Source: Coriaria nepalensis (Eukaryota > Streptophyta > Magnoliopsida > Cucurbitales > Coriariaceae). From it: a stretch of DNA of 64,000 nt. A program made the translations under genes and the position numbers. The notes below the pieces were generated by a model. That model made no database searches. It saw only the letters and a list, made by a program, of their open reading frames with translations, and was not told the origin of the DNA. Position 1 is the stretch's first letter; the number at the start of each line of letters is the position of its first letter. Below, in pieces: positions 53,600-64,000 of this stretch. Where the stretch lies: positions 25,191,209 to 25,255,208 of the forward strand of contig CP114482.1 of assembly GCA_027186245.1 (NCBI GenBank). Reading direction: 5' to 3'.

Positions 53600-55320
53600 A
53601 TTGCAAGTTATGCGGGAAAGTCACGTTTTAAATGCAAAAAGAGAATTGGTTCGAAGTGCCTTTAAGCAATTTAATGATTGAAAAGACTGAGTGATATGCT
53701 TTTAATGCTAAAATAATGCATTGTTGTCTTCAATAGATTAATTATAAGTTATGTAAGAAAATAATGTTTGAAGGGCGAAAATAGAATTCGTTCGAATTAA
53801 TTTAGAATGATTTAATGACTAAAAGAGACTCAGTGACATGACTTTAAGGTTAAACAAATGCATTGCTGCCTTCAATAAATCAACTGCAAGTTACGCACGA
53901 AAGTCATGTTTAAATGCCGAATTTCATACGAAGTGATTTAGAATGATTTACTGACTAAAAAAGACGCAAAAATATGACTTTAAGCCTAAAAAAATGCATA
54001 GTTGCCATCAATAGATGAATTGCAAATTATGCATGAAGGTGGCGTTTTAAATGCAAAAAGAGAATTGGTTTGAAGTGCCTTCAAGCAATATAATGATTGA
54101 AATGACTGAGTGATATGCTTTTAATGCTAAAATAATGCATTGTTGCCTTCAATAGATTAATTACAAGTTATGTAAGAAAATAATGTTTGAAGGGCGAAAA
54201 TAGAATTCGTTCGAATTAATTTAGAATGATTTAATGACTAAAAGACACTCAGTGACATGACTTTAAGGCTAAACAAATGCATTGTTGCCTATAATAGATC
54301 AACTACAAGTTACGCGCGAAAGTCATGTTTAAAGGCCGAATTTCGTTCGAAGTGATTTAGAATGATTTACTGACTAAAAGAGACGCAAAAATATGACTTG
54401 AACGCTAAAAAATGCATAGTTGCCATCAACAGATCAATTGCAAGTTATGCACGAAAGTCGCGTTTTAAATGCAAAAAGAGAATTGGTTCGAAGTGCCTTC
54501 AAGCAATTTAATGATTGAAAAGACTGAGTGATATGCTTTTAATGCTAAAATAATGCATTGTTGTCTTCAATAGATTAATTACAAGTTATGTAAGAAAATA
54601 ATGTTTGAAGGGCGAAAATAGAATTCGTTCGAACTAATTTCGAATGATTTAACGACTAGAAGAGAGTTAGTGACATGACTTTAAGGCTAAACAAATGCAT
54701 TGTTGCCTTCAATAGATCAACTACAAGTTATGCACGAAAGTCATGTTTAAATGCCGAATTTCTTACGAAGTGATTTAGAATTATTTACTGACTCAAAGAG
54801 ACGCAAAAATATGACTTTAAGGGTAAAAAATGCATAGTTGCCATCAATAGATCAATTGCAAGTTATGCGGGAAAGTCGTGTCTTAAATGCAAAAAGAGAA
54901 TTGGTTCGAAGTGCCTTCAAACAATTTAGTGATTGAAAAGACTGAGTGATATGCTTTTTAATGCTAAAATAATGCATTGTTGTCTTCAATAGATTAATTA
55001 CAAGTTACGTAAGAACATAATGTTTGAAGGGCGAAAATAGAATTCGTTCGAAATAATTTAGAATGATTTAATGACTAGAAGAGACTCAGTGACATGACTT
55101 TAAGGCTAAACAAATGCATTGTTGCCTTCAATAGATCAACTGCAAGTTACGCACGAAAGTCATGTTTAAATGCTGAATTTCGTTCGAAGTGATTTAGAAT
55201 GATTTACTGACTAAAAGAGACGGAAAAATATGACTTGAAGGCTAAAAAATGCATAGTTGCCATCAATAGATCAATTGCAAGTTATGCACGAAAGTCGCGT
55301 TTTAAATGCAAAAAGAGAAT
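53600..55320. repeat. 1.7-kb zone VI segment, first of three copies
   Basis: This segment matches 57367-59087 at an offset of 3767 bp, nine trimers plus five bases. Matched markers are TTTAAGCAAT (53661 and 57428), GATGAATTGCAAATT (54014 and 57781), the GAAGGTGGCG form of C, GCGCGAAAG, GAGAGTTAGTGAC, GTGTCTTAAATG and GACGGAAAAATATG. It ends where CTTCAAGCAAT (about 55335) faces CTTCAAACAAT (about 59102). The third copy is at about 62391, reached by a further 5024 bp and running to the window end. Confidence 0.8.
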
Positions 55321-55329
55321 TGGTTCGAA

Positions 55330-56480
55330 GTGCCTTCAAGCAATTTAATGATTGAAAAGACTGAGTGATATGCTTTTAATGCTAAAATAATGCATTGTTG
55401 TCTTCAATAGATTAATTATAAGTTATGTAAGAAAATAATGCTTGAAGGGCGAAAATAGAATTCGTTCGAATTAATTTAGAATGATTTAATGACTAAAAGA
55501 GACTCAGTGACATTACTTTAAGGTTAAACAAATCCATTGTTGCCTTCAATAGATTAACTGCAAGTTACGCACGAAAGTCATGTTTAAATGCCGAATTTCA
55601 TACGAAGTGATTTAGAATGATTTAGTGACTAAAAAAGACGAAAAAATATGACTTTAAGCCTAAAAAAATGCATAGTTGCCATCAATAGATCAATTGCAAA
55701 TTATGCATGAAGGTGGCGTTTTAAATGCAAAAAGAGAATTGGTTCGAAGTGCCTTCAAACAATTTAATGACTGAAAAGACTGAGTGATATGCTTTTTAAT
55801 GCTAAAATAATGCATTGTTGTCTTCAATAGATTAATTACAAGTTATGTAAGAAAATAATGTTTGAAGGGCGAAAATAGAATTCGTTCGAACTAATTTCGA
55901 ATGATTTAATGACTAGAAGAGAGTTAGTGACATGACTTTAAGGCTAAACAAATGCATTGTTGCCTTCAATAGATCAACTGCAAGTTATGCACGAAAGTCA
56001 TGTTTAAATGCCGAATTTCTTACGAAGTGATTTAGAATTATTTACTGACTAAAAGAGACGCAAAAATATGACTTTAAGGGTAAAAAATGCATAGTTGCCA
56101 TCAATAGATCAATTGCAAGTTATGCGGGAAAGTCGTGTCTTAAATGCAAAAAGAGAATTGGTTCGAAGTGCCTTCAAACAATTTAGTGATTGAAAAGACT
56201 GAGTGATATGCTTTTTAATGCTAAAATAATGCATTGTTGTCTTCAATAGATTAATTACAAGTTACGTAAGAACATAATGTTTGAAGGGCGAAAATAGAAT
56301 TCGTTCGAAATAATTTAGAATGATTTAATGACTAGAAGAGACTCAGTGACATGACTTTAACGCTAAACAAATGCATTGCTGCCTATAATAGATCAACTGC
56401 AAGTTACGCACGAAAGTCATGTTTAAAGGCTGAATTTCGTTCGAAGTGATTTAGAATGATTTACTGACTAAAAGAGACGC
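55330..56480. repeat. 1.15-kb zone VI segment repeated at 59935-61085
   Basis: Markers recur at an offset of 4605 bp, eleven trimers plus seven bases: AATGCTTGAAGGG (CTTGA at 55441 and 60046), GACATTACTTTAAGG, AAATCCATTG, the GAAGGTGGCG form, GTGTCTTAAATG, and CTTTAACGCTAAAC with ATTGCTGCC. The match ends near 56480, where GAGACGCAAAAAT faces GAGACACAAAAAT. Together with the 3767- and 5024-bp matches it shows that zone VI was assembled by several overlapping duplications. Confidence 0.75.
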
Positions 56481-59400
56481 AAAAATATGACTTGAACGCT
56501 AAAAAATGCATAGCTGCCATCAATGGATCAATTGCAAGTTATGCACGAAAGTCGCGTTTTAAATGCAAAAAGAGAATTGGTTCGAAGTGCGTTCAAGCAA
56601 TTTAATGATTGAAAAGACTGAGTGATATGCTTTTAATGCTAAAATAATGCATTGTTGTCTTCAATAGATTAATTACAAGTTATGTAATAAAATAATGTTT
56701 GAAGGGCGAAAATAGAATTCGTTCGAATTAATTTAGAATGATTTAATGACTAGAAGAGACTCAGTGACATGACTTTAAGGCTAAACAAATGCATTGTTGC
56801 CTATAATAGATCAACTACAAGTTACGCACGAAAGTCATGTTGAAAGGCCGAATTTCGTTCGAAGTGATTTAGAATGATTTACCGACTAAAAGAGACGCAA
56901 AATTATGACTTGAATGCTAAAAAATGCATAGTTGCCATCAATAGATCAATTGCAAGTTATGCACGAAAGTCGCGTTTTAAATGCAAAAAGAGAATTGGTT
57001 CGAAGTGCCTTCAAGCAATATAATGATTGAAATGACTGAGTGATATGCTTTTAATGCTAAAATAATGCATTGTTGTCTTCAATAGATTAATTACAAGTTG
57101 TGTAAGAAAATAATGTTTGAAGGGCGAAAATAGAATTCGTTCGAATTAATTTAGAATGATTTAATGACTAAAAGAGACTCAGTGACATGACTTTAAGGCT
57201 AAACAAATGCATTGTTACCTATAATAGATCAACTGCAGGTTACGCACGAAAGTCATGTTTAAAGGCTGAATTTCGTTCGAAGTGATTTAGAATGATTTAC
57301 TGACTAAAAGAGACGCAAAAATATGACTCGAACGCTAAAAAATGCATAGTTGCCATCAATAGATCAATTGCAAGTTATGCACGAAAGTCACGTTTTAAAT
57401 GCAAAAAGAGAATTGGTTCGAAGTGCCTTTAAGCAATTTAATGATTGAAAAGACTGAGTGATATGCTTTTAATGCTAAAATAATGCATTGTTGTCTTCAA
57501 TAGATTAATTACAAGTTATGTAAGAAAATAATGTTTGAAGGGCGAAAATAGAATTCGTTCGAATTAATTTAGAATGATTTAATGACTAAAAGAGACTCAG
57601 TGACATGACTTTAAGGTTAAACAAATGCATTGCTGCCTTCAATAAATCAACTGCAAGTTACGCACGAAAGTCATGTTTAAATGCCGAATTTCATACGAAG
57701 TGATTTAGAATGATTTACTGACTAAAAAAGACGCAAAAATATGACTTTAAGCCTAAAAAAATGCATAGTTGCCATCAATAGATGAATTGCAAATTATGCA
57801 TGAAGGTGGCGTTTTAAATGCAAAAAGAGAATTGGTTTGAAGTGCCTTCAAGCAATATAATGATTGAAATGACTGAGTGATATGCTTTTAATGCTAAAAT
57901 AATGCATTGTTGCCTTCAATAGATTAATTACAAGTTATGTAAGAAAATAATGTTTGAAGGGCGAAAATAGAATTCGTTCGAATTAATTTAGAATGATTTA
58001 ATGACTAAAAGACACTCAGTGACATGACTTTAAGGCTAAACAAATGCATTGTTGCCTATAATAGATCAACTACAAGTTACGCGCGAAAGTCATGTTTAAA
58101 GGCCGAATTTCGTTCGAAGTGATTTAGAATGATTTACTGACTAAAAGAGACGCAAAAATATGACTTGAACGCTAAAAAATGCATAGTTGCCATCAACAGA
58201 TCAATTGCAAGTTATGCACGAAAGTCGCGTTTTAAATGCAAAAAGAGAATTGGTTCGAAGTGCCTTCAAGCAATTTAATGATTGAAAAGACTGAGTGATA
58301 TGCTTTTAATGCTAAAATAATGCATTGTTGTCTTCAATAGATTAATTACAAGTTATGTAAGAAAATAATGTTTGAAGGGCGAAAATAGAATTCGTTCGAA
58401 CTAATTTCGAATGATTTAATGACTAGAAGAGAGTTAGTGACATGACTTTAAGGCTAAACAAATGCATTGTTGCCTTCAATAGATCAACTACAAGTTATGC
58501 ACGAAAGTCATGTTTAAATGCCGAATTTCTTACGAAGTGATTTAGAATTATTTACTGACTAAAAGAGACGCAAAAATATGACTTTAAGGGTAAAAAATGC
58601 ATAGTTGCCATCAATAGATCAATTGCAAGTTATGCGGGAAAGTCGTGTCTTAAATGCAAAAAGAGAATTGGTTCGAAGTGCCTTCAAACAATTTAGTGAT
58701 TGAAAAGACTGAGTGATATGCTTTTTAATGCTAAAATAATGCATTGTTGTCTTCAATAGATTAATTACAAGTTACGTAAGAACATAATGTTTGAAGGGCG
58801 AAAATAGAATTCGTTCGAAATAATTTAGAATGATTTAATGACTAGAAGAGACTCAGTGACATGACTTTAAGGCTAAACAAATGCATTGTTGCCTTCAATA
58901 GATCAACTGCAAGTTACGCACGAAAGTCATGTTTAAAGGCTGAATTTCGTTCGAAGTGATTTAGAATGATTTACTGACTAAAAGAGACGGAAAAATATGA
59001 CTTGAAGGCTAAAAAATGCATAGTTGCCATCAATAGATCAATTGCAAGTTATGCACGAAAGTCGCGTTTTAAATGCAAAAAGAGAATTGGTTCGAAGTGC
59101 CTTCAAACAATTTAATGATTGAAAAGACTGAGTGATATGCTTTTTAATGCTAAAATAATGCATTGTTGTCTTCAATAGATTAATTACAAGTTATGTAAAA
59201 AAATAATGTTTGAAGGGCGAAAATAGAATTCGTTCGAATTAATTTAGAATGATTTAATGACTAGAAGAGACTCAGTGACATGACTTTAAGGCTAAACAAA
59301 TGCATTGTTGCTTATAATAGATCAACTGCAAGTTACGCACGAAAGTCATGTTTAAAGGCTGAATTTCGTTCGAAGTGATTTAGAATGATTTACTGACTAA

Positions 59401-61503
59401 AAGAGACACAAAAATATGACTTGAACGCTAAGAAATGCATAGTTGCCATCAATAGATCAATTGCAAGTTATGCGGGAAAGTCGCGTTTTAAATGCAAAAA
59501 GAGAATTGGTTCGAAGTGCCTCCAAACAATTTAATGATTGAAAAGACTGAGTGATATGCTTTTTAATGCTAAAATAATGCATTGTTGTCTTCAATAGATT
59601 AATTACAAGTTATGTAAGAAAATAATGTTTGAAGGGCGAAAATCGAATTCGTTCGAAATAATTTAGAATGATTTAATGACTAGAAGAGACTCAGTGACAT
59701 GACTTTAAGGCTAAACAAATGCATTGTTGCCTTCAATAGATCAACTGCAAGTTACGAACGAAAGTCATGTTTAAAGGCTGAATTTCGTTCGAAGTGATTT
59801 AGAATGATTTACTGACTAAAAGAGACGCAAAAATATGACTTGAACGCTAAAAAATGCATAGCTGCCATCAATGGATCAATTGCAAGTTATGCACGAAAGT
59901 CGCGTTTTAAATGCAAAAAGAGAATTGGTTCGAAGTGCCTTCAAGCAATTTAATGATTGAAAAGACTGAGTGATATGCTTTTAATGCTAAAATAATGGAT
60001 TGTTGTCTTCAATAGATTAATTATAAGTTATGTAAGAAAATAATGCTTGAAGGGCGAAAATAGAATTCGTTCGAATTAATTTAGAATGATTTAATGACTA
60101 AAAGAGACTCAGTGACATTACTTTAAGGTTAAACAAATCCATTGTTGCCTTCAATAGATTAACTGCAAGTTACGCACGAAAGTCATGTTTAAATGCCGAA
60201 TTTCATACGAAGTGATTTAGAATGATTTAGTGACTAAAAAAGACGAAAAAATATGACTTTAAGCCTAAAAAAATGCATAGTTGCCATCAATAGATCAATT
60301 GCAAATTATGCATGAAGGTGGCGTTTTAAATGCAAAAAGAGAATTGGTTCGAAGTGCCTTCAAACAATTTAATGACTGAAAAGACTGAGTGATATGCTTT
60401 TTAATGCTAAAATAATGCATTGTTGTCTTCAATAGATTAATTACAAGTTACGTAAGAACATAATGTTTGAAGGGCGAAAATAGAATTCGTTCGAACTAAT
60501 TTCGAATGATTTAATGACTAGAAGAGAGTTAGTGACATGACTTTAAGGCTAAACAAATGCATTGTTGCCTTCAATAGATCAACTGCAAGTTATGCACGAA
60601 AGTCATGTTTAAATGCCGAATTTCTTACGAAGTGATTTAGAATTATTTACTGACTAAAAGAGACGCAAAAATATGACTTTAAGGGTAAAAAATGCATAGT
60701 TGCCATCAATAGATCAATTGCAAGTTATGCGGGAAAGTCGTGTCTTAAATGCAAAAAGAGAATTGGTTCGAAGTGCCTTCAAACAATTTAGTGATTGAAA
60801 AGACTGAGTGATATGCTTTTTAATGCTAAAATAATGCATTGTTGTCTTCAATAGATTAATTACAAGTTACGTAAGAACATAATGTTTGAAGGGCGAAAAT
60901 AGAATTCGTTCGAAATAATTTAGAATGATTTAATGACTAGAAGAGACTCAGTGACATGACTTTAACGCTAAACAAATGCATTGCTGCCTATAATAGATCA
61001 ACTGCAAGTTACGCACGAAAGTCATGTTTAAAGGCTGAATTTCGTTCGAAGTGATTTAGAATGATTTACTGACTAAAAGAGACACAAAAATATGACTTGA
61101 ACGCTAAAAAATGCATAGTTGCCATCAATAGATCAATTGCAAGTTATGCGGGAAAGTCGCGTTTTAAATGCAAAAAGAGAATTGGTTCGAAGTGCCTTCA
61201 AACAATTTAATGACTGAAAAGACTGAGTGATATGCTTTTTAATGCTAAAATAATGCATTGTTGTCTTCAATAGATTAATTACAAGTTATGTAAGAAAATA
61301 ATGTTTGAAGGGCGAAAATAGAATTCGTTCGAAATAATTTAGAATGATTTAATGACTAGAAGAGACTCAGTGACATGACTTTATGGCTAAACAAATGCAT
61401 TGTTGCCTTCAATAGATCAACTGCAAGTTACGCACGAAAGTCATGTTTAAATGCTGAATTTCGTTCGAAGTGATTTAGAATGATTTACTGACTAAAAGAG
61501 ACG
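56480..61503. repeat. Zone VI 12-trimer period, copy 1 (5024 bp)
   Basis: A fixed offset of 5024 bp links GCATAGCTGCCATCAATGG (about 56510 and 61534), GTGCGTTCAAGC (GTTCAAGC at 56591 and 61615), TGAAGGTGGC (57801 and 62825) and AGTCGTGTCTT (58641 and 63665). The offset exceeds twelve trimers by eight bases. Its left limit lies between about 56430 and 56510, since upstream of it AAAGGCTGAATTT faces AAATGCTGAATTT and ACGCTAAAC faces ATGGCTAAAC. Confidence 0.85.
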
Positions 61504-64000
61504 CAAAAATATGACTTGAACGCTAAAAAATGCATAGCTGCCATCAATGGATCAATTGCAAGTTATGCACGAAAGTCGCGTTTTAAATGCAAAAAGAGAA
61601 TTGGTTCGAAGTGCGTTCAAGCAATTTAATGATTGAAAAGACTGAGTGATATGCTTTTAATGCTAAAATAATGCATTGTTGTCTTCAATAGATTAATTAC
61701 AAGTTATGTAATAAAATAATGTTTGAAGGGCGAAAATAGAATTCGTTCGAATTAATTTAGAATGATTTAATGACTAGAAGAGACTCAGTGACATGACTTT
61801 AAGGCTAAACAAATGCATTGTTGCCTATAATAGATCAACTACAAGTTACGCACGAAAGTCATGTTGAAAGGCCGAATTTCGTTCGAAGTGATTTAGAATG
61901 ATTTACCGACTAAAAGAGACGCAAAATTATGACTTGAATGCTAAAAAATGCATAGTTGCCATCAATAGATCAATTGCAAGTTATGCACGAAAGTCGCGTT
62001 TTAAATGCAAAAAGAGAATTGGTTCGAAGTGCCTTCAAGCAATATAATGATTGAAATGACTGAGTGATATGCTTTTAATGCTAAAATAATGCATTGTTGT
62101 CTTCAATAGATTAATTACAAGTTGTGTAAGAAAATAATGTTTGAAGGGCGAAAATAGAATTCGTTCGAATTAATTTAGAATGATTTAATGACTAAAAGAG
62201 ACTCAGTGACATGACTTTAAGGCTAAACAAATGCATTGTTACCTATAATAGATCAACTGCAGGTTACGCACGAAAGTCATGTTTAAAGGCTGAATTTCGT
62301 TCGAAGTGATTTAGAATGATTTACTGACTAAAAGAGACGCAAAAATATGACTCGAACGCTAAAAAATGCATAGTTGCCATCAATAGATCAATTGCAAGTT
62401 ATGCACGAAAGTCACGTTTTAAATGCAAAAAGAGAATTGGTTCGAAGTGCCTTTAAGCAATTTAATGATTGAAAAGACTGAGTGATATGCTTTTAATGCT
62501 AAAATAATGCATTGTTGTCTTCAATAGATTAATTACAAGTTATGTAAGAAAATAATGTTTGAAGGGCGAAAATAGAATTCGTTCGAATTAATTTAGAATG
62601 ATTTAATGACTAAAAGAGACTCAGTGACATGACTTTAAGGTTAAACAAATGCATTGCTGCCTTCAATAAATCAACTGCAAGTTACGCACGAAAGTCATGT
62701 TTAAATGCCGAATTTCATACGAAGTGATTTAGAATGATTTACTGACTAAAAAAGACGCAAAAATATGACTTTAAGCCTAAAAAAATGCATAGTTGCCATC
62801 AATAGATGAATTGCAAATTATGCATGAAGGTGGCGTTTTAAATGCAAAAAGAGAATTGGTTTGAAGTGCCTTCAAGCAATATAATGATTGAAATGACTGA
62901 GTGATATGCTTTTAATGCTAAAATAATGCATTGTTGCCTTCAATAGATTAATTACAAGTTATGTAAGAAAATAATGTTTGAAGGGCGAAAATAGAATTCG
63001 TTCGAATTAATTTAGAATGATTTAATGACTAAAAGACACTCAGTGACATGACTTTAAGGCTAAACAAATGCATTGTTGCCTATAATAGATCAACTACAAG
63101 TTACGCGCGAAAGTCATGTTTAAAGGCCGAATTTCGTTCGAAGTGATTTAGAATGATTTACTGACTAAAAGAGACGCAAAAATATGACTTGAACGCTAAA
63201 AAATGCATAGTTGCCATCAACAGATCAATTGCAAGTTATGCACGAAAGTCGCGTTTTAAATGCAAAAAGAGAATTGGTTCGAAGTGCCTTCAAGCAATTT
63301 AATGATTGAAAAGACTGAGTGATATGCTTTTAATGCTAAAATAATGCATTGTTGTCTTCAATAGATTAATTACAAGTTATGTAAGAAAATAATGTTTGAA
63401 GGGCGAAAATAGAATTCGTTCGAACTAATTTCGAATGATTTAATGACTAGAAGAGAGTTAGTGACATGACTTTAAGGCTAAACAAATGCATTGTTGCCTT
63501 CAATAGATCAACTACAAGTTATGCACGAAAGTCATGTTTAAATGCCGAATTTCTTACGAAGTGATTTAGAATTATTTACTGACTAAAAGAGACGCAAAAA
63601 TATGACTTTAAGGGTAAAAAATGCATAGTTGCCATCAATAGATCAATTGCAAGTTATGCGGGAAAGTCGTGTCTTAAATGCAAAAAGAGAATTGGTTCGA
63701 AGTGCCTTCAAACAATTTAGTGATTGAAAAGACTGAGTGATATGCTTTTTAATGCTAAAATAATGCATTGTTGTCTTCAATAGATTAATTACAAGTTACG
63801 TAAGAACATAATGTTTGAAGGGCGAAAATAGAATTCGTTCGAAATAATTTAGAATGATTTAATGACTAGAAGAGACTTAGTGACATGACTTTAAGGCTAA
63901 ACAAATGCATTGTTGCCTTCAATAGATCAACTGCAAGTTACGCACGAAAGTCATGTTTAAAGGCTGAATTTCGTTCGAAGTGATTTAGAATGATTTACTG
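61504..64000. repeat. Zone VI 12-trimer period, copy 2 (cut by window end)
   Basis: About half of the second copy is inside the window. I saw very few differences from copy 1, for example GACTTAGTGAC near 63874 against GACTCAGTGAC. The last unit starts at 63698 and contains A, B and 25 bases of C. The array clearly continues beyond the window. Confidence 0.85.

Larger units (their letters stand above)
1..64000. repeat. Satellite DNA array of a 418-bp trimeric unit, filling the window
   Basis: Unit starts (TTCGAAGTGCC-type junction) recur at 1, 419, 837, 1255 and so on to 63698, giving a step of 418 bp, or 419 where a T run in monomer A is one base longer. All units lie in the same orientation; I saw no inverted segment, spacer or foreign insertion. 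Register counting gives 152 steps between the first and last A monomer, one of them enlarged by an extra monomer, so 153 A monomers; the last unit is cut by the window end. Stop codons recur in every frame of the AT-rich unit, so no credible coding region exists on either strand. I saw no tRNA, rRNA, transposon end, microsatellite or CRISPR-like structure. What is seen is the tandem array. That it is eukaryotic centromeric or heterochromatic satellite is inferred from array size, monomer length and higher-order organisation. The family is not one I can name. Confidence 0.98.
52027..64000. repeat. Zone VI: divergent trimer subfamily
   Basis: About 28 to 29 units with their own set of variants that are rare or absent to the left: CCTTCAAGCAAT in A, GAGAGTTAGTGAC and AATTTCGAATG in B, TTTCTTACGAAG at the B/C junction, GCGGGAAAG and GTCGTGTCTTAAATG in C, GCATGAAGGTGGCG, and GTTACGTAAGAACATAATG. 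The GACACGAC form of B common in zones I to V was not seen. Register and orientation are unchanged. The first units, 52.0-53.6 kb, are transitional, mixing zone V forms (AAGATCGAATTT) with zone VI forms (GCGGGAAAG). Confidence 0.85.

Noticed and set aside
1..64000. CRISPR array
   Set aside because: The periodic structure has no short repeats with unique spacers. The full 418 bp repeats, and the variation between units is scattered substitutions.
1..64000. Assignment to a named satellite family or species
   Set aside because: I do not recognise the monomer. A database search of the 418-bp unit would be decisive, and I could not run it.

Overview
The window is one uninterrupted block of satellite DNA. 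I found no gene, RNA gene, transposon or unique sequence in it. Base 1 to base 64000 reads as a head-to-tail array, all in one orientation, of a unit of about 418 bp (about 32% GC, hand-counted on the first unit). Each unit holds three diverged but related monomers of about 141, 136 and 141 bp, called A, B and C here. The array is therefore a trimeric higher-order repeat. I estimate 153 A monomers from the register of unit starts. Such an array points to a eukaryotic nuclear genome, in centromeric, pericentromeric or other constitutive heterochromatin, resolved by long-read assembly. I do not recognise the monomer family and cannot name the organism or kingdom.

Above the 418-bp level the array is a mosaic of larger duplications whose offsets are close to whole multiples of the trimer. 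Zone I (1-16.66 kb) carries a 25-trimer period of 10454 bp, with about 6.2 kb present twice and nearly identical. Zone II (16.7-24.6 kb) is a patchwork of segments shared with zone I plus local two-trimer duplications. Zone III (24.6-32.1 kb) holds a 9-trimer block (3765 bp) followed by an 8-trimer version (3347 bp) that lacks one unit, then the start of a third copy. Zone IV (32.1-36.1 kb) is irregular and contains the one break in the A-B-C order, a four-monomer unit at 33881-34434. Zone V (36.1-52.0 kb) has a three-trimer sub-period of 1254 bp inside a 19-trimer tandem duplication of period 7936 bp, with a conversion-like patch at 49662-49913. Zone VI (52.0-64.0 kb) is a distinct variant subfamily with a 12-trimer period of 5024 bp.

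This pattern fits repeated unequal exchange and gene conversion acting at the monomer, trimer and multi-kilobase scales. Possible functional elements are limited to a TTCGAA core at every monomer junction, part of an inverted repeat at some A/B junctions, and a stretch conserved in all three monomers. Both could bind protein, but nothing in the sequence proves it. All coordinates of duplication edges were read by eye and are good to tens of bases, not single bases, unless stated.
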